From assembly GCF_000168975.1 (NCBI RefSeq), contig NZ_AAUW01000013.1, forward strand, positions 121,947 to 185,946: a DNA stretch of 64,000 bases. The letters run 5' to 3'. Of the stretch, positions 59,159-64,000 are shown piece after piece; the stretch's first letter is position 1, and every line of letters starts with the position of its first letter. The DNA is from Roseibium aggregatum IAM 12614. GTDB taxonomy: Bacteria > Pseudomonadota > Alphaproteobacteria > Rhizobiales > Stappiaceae. The notes below the pieces were generated by a model that had not been told where the DNA came from, made no database searches, and saw nothing but the letters and a program-made list of their open reading frames with translations. The position numbers and the translations under genes are program-made.

Positions 59159-59872
59159 ATGCGCGAGATCTCGTTCGATACGGAAACAACAGGGCTGAAC
59201 CCGCGCGGGGGCGACCGGCTGGTGGAAATCGGCGGTGTGGAGCTGATCAACCATGTCGCAACGGGCAAGTCCTATCACGTCTACATCAACCCGCAGCGAG
59301 ACATGCCGGAAGAGGCTTTCCGGGTTCATGGCCTGTCGGTGGAGTTCCTGTCCGACAAGCCTTTGTTCGAACATGTCGCGGATGAGTTTCTGGAATTCGT
59401 CGGCGATGCCACTCTGGTGATCCATAACGCGGCCTTCGACATGGGCTTCATCAACATGGAGCTGGAACGGGCCGGACGGCGCACGATCCCGAACAGCCAG
59501 GTGCTCGACACTCTGGATCTTGCCCGTCGCAAACACCCGTCCGGACCGAATTCGCTCGATGCGTTGTGCTCGCGCTATGGCATCGACAACTCCAAGCGTA
59601 TCAAGCACGGCGCGCTTCTGGATGCGGAAATTCTTGCCGAAGTCTATCTGGAACTGATCGGTGGCCGCCAGACGGCCCTTGGCCTGATAACGGACGAAGA
59701 AGAGAGCTCTTCGGCAAGCGCCAGTTTCGAGCCCGGCGAACTTGGCACTTTCAATGCCCGCAAGCGCCCGACTCCGCTGCAGCGCCTGCTGCAGGAAAGC
59801 GAGCTGGAAGCCCACAAAGCCTTCATCGAAGGCATGGGCGACAGCGCAATCTGGTCAAAATACAACGGCTGA
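59159..59872 (+). CDS. dnaQ: DNA polymerase III subunit epsilon
   Basis: The proofreading 3'-5' exonuclease of the replicase. The 237-residue DEDDh protein has ExoI FDTETTGLNPRGGDRLVEIG (residues about 6-25), ExoII HNAAFDMGFINMEL (near residue 97) and ExoIII IKHGALLDAEILAEVYLELIGGRQ (near residue 145). The C-terminal tail carries the region used to bind the alpha subunit. The start is the first Met of the conserved MREISFDTET. Confidence 0.96.
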   Translation: MREISFDTETTGLNPRGGDRLVEIGGVELINHVATGKSYHVYINPQRDMPEEAFRVHGLSVEFLSDKPLFEHVADEFLEFVGDATLVIHNAAFDMGFINMELERAGRRTIPNSQVLDTLDLARRKHPSGPNSLDALCSRYGIDNSKRIKHGALLDAEILAEVYLELIGGRQTALGLITDEEESSSASASFEPGELGTFNARKRPTPLQRLLQESELEAHKAFIEGMGDSAIWSKYNG

Positions 59873-59916
59873 GGCTTGCTGTCCGGTAGAGAAGTCTCTT
59901 ACCTGAATTTGAAGGC

Positions 59917-60810
59917 TTAATCCTCCGCCAGCAACCAGCGCACCGTGTCAAAGTGCCGTTCGGAATAGCTGCTGCTGAACGCCCAGGCCATGGTTTGGCC
60001 GATGGTCCAAAGCCTTGCCCGCTCCCGGTCAAGCTCAAGTTCTTCCGACAATCGGTCGAGGCGGTAAAGCGCATCCGCTTTTGAGTGGCCGAATTCAAAG
60101 CTTCTGACGACCGGACTGAGCGCAAAGGCGGGATCGCCGACGAGTGGCTTGGGATCGATGGCAAGCCAGGTGCCATTTTCAGCGGACAGAATATTGTGGC
60201 CATGCAGATCCTGGTGCAGCAGAATCTCTTTCGTCCCCTCGCAGTCGCCTAGGTCTTGCAAGGCCGTGAGCGCAGCATCGACGAGATACCTGTCGCAGGG
60301 TTGCCGCGCGGCAACCCAGTCGTGGTCCAGTGCATTCCGCCAGCGCGCGGCTTCGTCTGTCAGGCGGGTAAACGGGTCACCGGCAGGGATCGTCAGGAGG
60401 CGCAGAAGGCCTGCCAGAACACCCAGACGGTCTGTTTCGGTATCGTCGGCCAGAAACTGTCCCGGTCTGCAGCGTTCCAGCAGCAGCGCGCCGAGGTCCG
60501 GCGCGTGGTTCAGCAGCCGGACAGCGCCTCTTCCATTCCAGCGGCGGAGCGCCTCGGCTTCATGGCAACATTCTGGATCAGGATATTGCAGCTTGAGGAC
60601 AACATCTTCATTGCCGTGTTTCGCCGGAACAACCAGAGACACATTGCCGCCGGAAAACGGATGACCGATCTCCGTAAGCCCGAATTGTTTGCACGCGGTT
60701 TCAAACAATGCCGGCAGCTTGTCGAGCCAGGACCGGCCGGCTTCGCTCCCCTTCAGCCAATCGAGGCTGGCTGGCACCGGAACGGCGCCACCAATGAGAC
60801 GATCAGCCAA
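59917..60810 (-). CDS. Aminoglycoside/hydroxyurea phosphotransferase-type kinase
   Basis: A protein-kinase-fold small-molecule kinase of 297 residues, resembling APH(6)/hydroxyurea kinases of streptomycetes. The nucleotide Lys lies in EDVVLKLQYPDPE (near residue 72), the catalytic loop is LLHQDLHGHNIL (near residue 199) and the metal Asp is in AIDPKPLVGDPAF. The substrate is not known; many chromosomal copies do not give drug resistance. The start codon is TTG, so the true N-terminus is somewhat uncertain. It begins 22 bases after the dehydrogenase gene and may share its transcript. Confidence 0.88.
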   Translation of the reverse strand: MADRLIGGAVPVPASLDWLKGSEAGRSWLDKLPALFETACKQFGLTEIGHPFSGGNVSLVVPAKHGNEDVVLKLQYPDPECCHEAEALRRWNGRGAVRLLNHAPDLGALLLERCRPGQFLADDTETDRLGVLAGLLRLLTIPAGDPFTRLTDEAARWRNALDHDWVAARQPCDRYLVDAALTALQDLGDCEGTKEILLHQDLHGHNILSAENGTWLAIDPKPLVGDPAFALSPVVRSFEFGHSKADALYRLDRLSEELELDRERARLWTIGQTMAWAFSSSYSERHFDTVRWLLAED

Positions 60811-60831
60811 GCCCTCAGATCCGAAAACGGG

Positions 60832-61818
60832 TCAAAGCATCGACGGCAGCACACGATCCGGCGGGCGGTGTCCGTCCATGAAGGTCTTGATATTTATGAT
60901 GACCTTCTCGCCCATCTCGATACGGCCTTCGATCGTGGCCGAGCCCATGTGCGGCAGCAGCAGAACGTTTTCCAGCTTGGCCAGCTTCGGATTGACCGCA
61001 GGTTCGTGCTCGAACACGTCCAGACCGGCACCGGCCAGCTCGCCGCTTTCCAGCATGCGGATCAGGGCGTTTTCGTCGATCACTTCACCGCGGGCGGTGT
61101 TGACCACGTAAGCGTCCTTTTTCAGAAGCTTCAGACGGCGGGCGGACAGAAGGTGGAACGTTCCCGGGGTGTGCGGGCAGTGAATGGAGACCACATCCAT
61201 GCGCGCCAGCATCTGGTCGAGGCTGTCCCAATAGGTCGCCTCAAGCTCTTCCTCGACGCTTTCGGCAAGGCGGCGGCGGTTGTGATAGTGGATCGACATG
61301 CCGAAGGCCTTGGCCCGGCGCGCGACGGCCTGACCGATGCGGCCCATGCCGATGATACCCAGGCGTTTGCCCCAGATCCGGTGGCCAAGCATCCAGGTCG
61401 GCGACCAGCCGGCCCAGTCGCCGGCTTCCAGCGCCTTGATGCCTGTGGCAAGTCGACGCGGCACCGCCAGGATCAGCGCCATGGTCATGTCGGCGGTGTC
61501 TTCGGTCAGCACGCCCGGCGTGTTGGTGACGTTGATTCCCCGATTGTTGGCACTGACGACGTCGATGTTGTCGACACCATTGCCGAAGTTGGCGATCAGC
61601 TTCAGGTTCTCACCTGCCTGCGAGAGGACAGATGAGTCGATCCGGTCGGTAACGGTCGGCACCAGAACGTCGGCGGTTCGCACCGCTTCCACCAGTTCCG
61701 CCTGGCTGAAAGGCCTGTCATTATCATTGAGACGCGTCTCGAAAAGCTCGCGCATCCGCGTTTCGACCACGTCCGGAAGCTTCCGGGTCACCACAACGAC
61801 AGGCTTCTTTTTCGCCAT
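60832..61818 (-). CDS. D-2-hydroxyacid dehydrogenase (glyoxylate/hydroxypyruvate reductase type)
   Basis: An NAD(P)-dependent D-isomer-specific 2-hydroxyacid dehydrogenase (328 residues). The substrate-side NFGNGVDNIDV (near residue 83), the cofactor motif GIIGMGRIGQAVARRA (near residue 154), the catalytic Arg in VVNTARGEVID (near residue 238), the Glu in LDVFEHEPAVNP and the His in LLPHMGSAT (near residue 287) are all present. Glyoxylate reductase is the best guess from the motif set; related substrates are possible. Confidence 0.93.
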   Translation of the reverse strand: MAKKKPVVVVTRKLPDVVETRMRELFETRLNDNDRPFSQAELVEAVRTADVLVPTVTDRIDSSVLSQAGENLKLIANFGNGVDNIDVVSANNRGINVTNTPGVLTEDTADMTMALILAVPRRLATGIKALEAGDWAGWSPTWMLGHRIWGKRLGIIGMGRIGQAVARRAKAFGMSIHYHNRRRLAESVEEELEATYWDSLDQMLARMDVVSIHCPHTPGTFHLLSARRLKLLKKDAYVVNTARGEVIDENALIRMLESGELAGAGLDVFEHEPAVNPKLAKLENVLLLPHMGSATIEGRIEMGEKVIINIKTFMDGHRPPDRVLPSML

Positions 61819-62064
61819 ACCAATTGCCTTTCGCGCTTCGTTGAGGACTTGTTAACCTCAACGGTACCACTTTGACGCTGCGCGATGCGCGAGCGGATGA
61901 GACCACCCCTTTTCCTTACCAGATGGTCCGGCAGAAACAAGGGATGGCTTTCAATCGGCGCGGATCGCCAACCGGCCAAAACGACCAAGCTGGTTTTCGC
62001 GCAAATTTTTCGGTAGAGATTTGCCTCAAATCAAAGATCAATGACAATTGGACAACCGGACAAT

Positions 62065-62604
62065 ATGGCTCGCTCGTTCCAGGCTACCCGGATTCTACTC
62101 AGTGTAATGACCTTGCTGTGCGGTCTGCTCGCAACTTCGGCCACGCCGCAGGCCCAGGGCACCACCACCGGCGCAAGCGGACTTCCCGTTCCGAGATTTG
62201 TCAGTCTGAAATCCGACCGGGTCAATGTGCGCATCGGGCCCTCGCGCGAGCATGATATCGCCTGGACCTTCGTGCAATCCGGTCTTCCGGTGGAAATCGT
62301 CGGTGAATTCGAGAACTGGCGCCGCATCCGCGACTGGGAAGGCAAGCAGGGCTGGGTGTTCCGCTCGCTGCTGTCCAGCCGCCGCACGGCCCTCGTCACC
62401 CCGTGGGAAAAAAGCGACCGCACACCCTTGCGTGCCCGCTCCCGCTCCGACGCCGACATCGTTGCCGAACTGGACCCCTTTGTGCTGACCACCATTTCCG
62501 AATGTGCCGGTGGCTGGTGCCGGGTCAACGGGGAAAACTACGACGGCTGGCTCGACCAGACCCGCCTCTTCGGCGTTTATCCGGATGAGCTTATCGGGGA
62601 TTGA
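62065..62604 (+). CDS. Secreted SH3-domain protein
   Basis: A 179-residue exported protein with a signal peptide (RILLSVMTLLCGLLATSATPQAQG) followed by two bacterial SH3-like repeats: FVSLKSDRVNVRIGPSREHDIAW...GWVFRSLL and a second, TPLRARSRSDADIVAELDPF...GWLDQTRLFG, each ending in Gly-Trp. Such proteins act at the cell wall. An ATG 24 bases upstream is also possible; neither start has a clear ribosome-binding site, and 62065 gives the better signal peptide. Confidence 0.82.
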   Translation: MARSFQATRILLSVMTLLCGLLATSATPQAQGTTTGASGLPVPRFVSLKSDRVNVRIGPSREHDIAWTFVQSGLPVEIVGEFENWRRIRDWEGKQGWVFRSLLSSRRTALVTPWEKSDRTPLRARSRSDADIVAELDPFVLTTISECAGGWCRVNGENYDGWLDQTRLFGVYPDELIGD

Positions 62605-62619
62605 TATCCCGACCGCCTC

Positions 62620-62633
62620 CCTCATCCTGAGGA
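62620..62633. repeat. Dispersed palindromic repeat, copy 4
   Basis: CCTCATCCTGAGGA between the SH3 gene and fabI, just before the fabI terminator. Confidence 0.7.
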
Positions 62634-62656
62634 AAACGGAACGCAAACTCTGAAAC

Positions 62657-62684
62657 AAAAAAAGGCGGCCACCGGCCGCCTTCT
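62657..62684 (-). terminator. Rho-independent terminator of fabB-fabI
   Basis: AAGGCGGCC and GGCCGCCTT form a 9-bp stem with a 3-base ACC loop. Read leftward it is followed by a run of seven T; it may also stop the SH3 transcript. Confidence 0.88.
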
Positions 62685-62709
62685 TCATGTCTGGCTTTAG
62701 AAACCGACC

Positions 62710-63522
62710 TCAGTCGGCCTTCACTTCCTGAACCTTGAGTTCTTCCAGGCGAGGCATCGACATGATGTTGTAGCCGCTGTCGACAAAATGCACTTCACCG
62801 GTCACGCCGCCGGACAGGTCCGACAGGAGATAGAGACCGGTGCCGCCGATTTCGTCCAGCGAGACGGTCCGGCAGAGCGGAGAATTGCGCTTCTGGAAGT
62901 TGAACATCAGGCGGGCGTCGGAAACGCCGGATCCTGCAAGCGTCCGGACCGGACCGGCGGAGATCGCGTTCACGCGGATGTTCTGCTCGCCATAATCCAC
63001 AGCCAGATAACGCACGGAAGATTCCAGCGCAGCCTTGGCAACGCCCATGACGTTGTAGTTCGGCATCACCTTTGTGGAGCCGCCATAGGTCAGCGTCACC
63101 ATGGAGCCGCCGTTGGTCATCAGCGCGGCCGCCCGCTTGGCAATCTCGGTAAAGGAGAAGCAGGAGATCAGCATAGTGCGGGAGAAATTCTCCCGCGTGG
63201 TGTCGGCATATTTGCCGCGCAGCTCCGACTTGTCGGAAAAGGCGATGGCATGCACCAGAAAGTCGATGCTGCCCCACTCTTCCTTCAACGTGTCGAACAC
63301 GCTGTCGACCGACGCAATGTCTTCCACGTCGCACGGCACCAGGATCTTGGAACCGACGGAATCCGCCAGCGGCTTGGTCCGGCGGCCAAAGGCCTCGCCC
63401 TGATAGGTGAAGGCAAGCTCGGCACCGTGATCGGCGAGCGTCTTGGCAATGCCCCAGGCAATGGAATGGTCGTTCGCAACGCCCATGATCAGGCCGCGTT
63501 TGCCCTTCATCAGATCAGACAT
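62710..63522 (-). CDS. fabI: Enoyl-[acyl-carrier-protein] reductase (NADH)
   Basis: The last reductive step of each fatty-acid elongation cycle. The 270-residue SDR-type enzyme has KGKRGLIMGVANDHSIAWGIAK (residues about 6-27), VHAIAFSDKSELRG and the catalytic Tyr/Lys region around MPNYNVMGVAKAALESSVRYLA. The ATG at 63522 follows the fabB stop by ten bases and gives the standard FabI N-terminus; the longer frame runs into fabB. Confidence 0.96.
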   Translation of the reverse strand: MSDLMKGKRGLIMGVANDHSIAWGIAKTLADHGAELAFTYQGEAFGRRTKPLADSVGSKILVPCDVEDIASVDSVFDTLKEEWGSIDFLVHAIAFSDKSELRGKYADTTRENFSRTMLISCFSFTEIAKRAAALMTNGGSMVTLTYGGSTKVMPNYNVMGVAKAALESSVRYLAVDYGEQNIRVNAISAGPVRTLAGSGVSDARLMFNFQKRNSPLCRTVSLDEIGGTGLYLLSDLSGGVTGEVHFVDSGYNIMSMPRLEELKVQEVKAD

Positions 63523-63532
63523 TCGAAACTCC

Positions 63533-64000
63533 TCAGCCGTGGTAGCGCGACAGCGCGAGCGACGCGTTGGTGCCGCCGAAGCCGAAGCTGTTGGACAGCA
63601 CCGTGTCGAGGCCGGCATTGTCCACCCGTTCGGTCACGATCTCACCCGGCTTCAGGGCCGGATCCAGTTCGGTGATGTTGGCAGACGCGGTCATGAAATC
63701 GTTCTGCAGCATCAGCAGGCAGTAGATGGCTTCCTGAACGCCGGTCGCGCCCAGGCTGTGGCCGGTGAGCGACTTGGTCGAAGATGCCGGCGGCTGGTTC
63801 TCGCCGAAGACGCGGCGGATCGCTTCGATTTCGCCGATATCGCCAACGGGTGTCGAGGTGCCGTGGGTGTTGATGTAGTCGACCTTGCGGTCGCCCAGGG
63901 TCGAAATGGCAAGCCGCATGCAGCGCTCGCCGCCTTCACCGGAAGGCGCCACCATGTCGTAGCCGTCGGAATTGGCTGCGTAGCCGGTGACTTCGGCATA
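63533..64000 (-). CDS. fabB: 3-oxoacyl-[acyl-carrier-protein] synthase I, C-terminal part
   Basis: The C-terminal 155 residues of a condensing enzyme, cut by the window end. The coding frame runs through the last base ([16 protein letters not shown] precedes the first in-window Met). The catalytic His residues are seen in [13 protein letters not shown] and [11 protein letters not shown], and the C-terminal [14 protein letters not shown] matches FabB/FabF. The fabB-fabI pairing, usually preceded by fabA, points to FabB rather than FabF. Confidence 0.92.
   Translation of the reverse strand, partial: YAEVTGYAANSDGYDMVAPSGEGGERCMRLAISTLGDRKVDYINTHGTSTPVGDIGEIEAIRRVFGENQPPASSTKSLTGHSLGATGVQEAIYCLLMLQNDFMTASANITELDPALKPGEIVTERVDNAGLDTVLSNSFGFGGTNASLALSRYHG

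Overview
The window is chromosomal DNA of an alphaproteobacterium. The gene content and gene order (hemE next to the replication origin, ffh-aroQ-rpsP-rimM-trmD-rplS-leuC, leuS-lptE-holA-parB-parA-rsmG-mnmG-mnmE, rho-hemJ-hemE, ppsR-maf-aroE-coaE-dnaQ, fabB-fabI) fit the Hyphomicrobiales. The high GC content, the urease cluster and the TRAP transporter suggest a marine member such as Roseibium/Labrenzia. That placement is inferred from gene order and protein resemblance, not from a search.

Layout. 1-8.7 kb: single metabolic and envelope genes (a surface-antigen lipoprotein cut by the window edge, rhomboid protease, cobalamin adenosyltransferase, HIG1 protein, SDR, ubiquinone-type hydroxylase, thioesterase, CobW-type metal chaperone, D-Ala-D-Ala carboxypeptidase). 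9.0-16.4 kb: a complete urease operon ureDAB-orf-orf-ureC-gst-ureEFG-orf, with a good sigma-54 promoter match upstream. 16.5-24 kb: a VWA/Ig-like repeat protein, a DUF1761 protein, acs, an orphan TadG-like protein and an HNH nuclease. 24-30.7 kb: leuC and the ribosomal/SRP operon, interrupted by an antisense VanZ gene. 31-38 kb: a cupin, ExoD, a TRAP transporter with a PEP-mutase/isocitrate-lyase-family enzyme, TrkH and a small EF-hand protein. 38.4-43.7 kb: yggS, then leuS-lptE-holA. 43.8-57.7 kb: the origin domain. 59-64 kb: dnaQ, a small-molecule kinase, a 2-hydroxyacid dehydrogenase, an SH3 protein, fabI and the end of fabB.

Origin domain. The AT-rich 424-bp gap between hemE and ppsR is the likely oriC. 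From 43.8 to 54.4 kb all genes run leftward and from 54.8 to 57.7 kb all run rightward, as expected for replication from this point. Nine parS-type sites lie between 46.3 and 56.7 kb. Only one is the perfect palindrome; the other eight share the same single-base asymmetric variant. A 650-bp stretch without a convincing gene carries four of them.

Most notable element. Between coaE and dnaQ an IS110-family element (about 1.14 kb) sits inside a palindromic intergenic repeat. Its 180-bp non-coding left end has the order of parts of a bridge RNA: a perfect 10-bp stem-loop, then a loop carrying short sequences that match the two halves of the actual insertion site, then a loop carrying sequences that match the two ends of the element itself. 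The empty target site can be rebuilt from the two arms of the repeat, with a CT core. No tRNA, rRNA, CRISPR array or prophage was seen.
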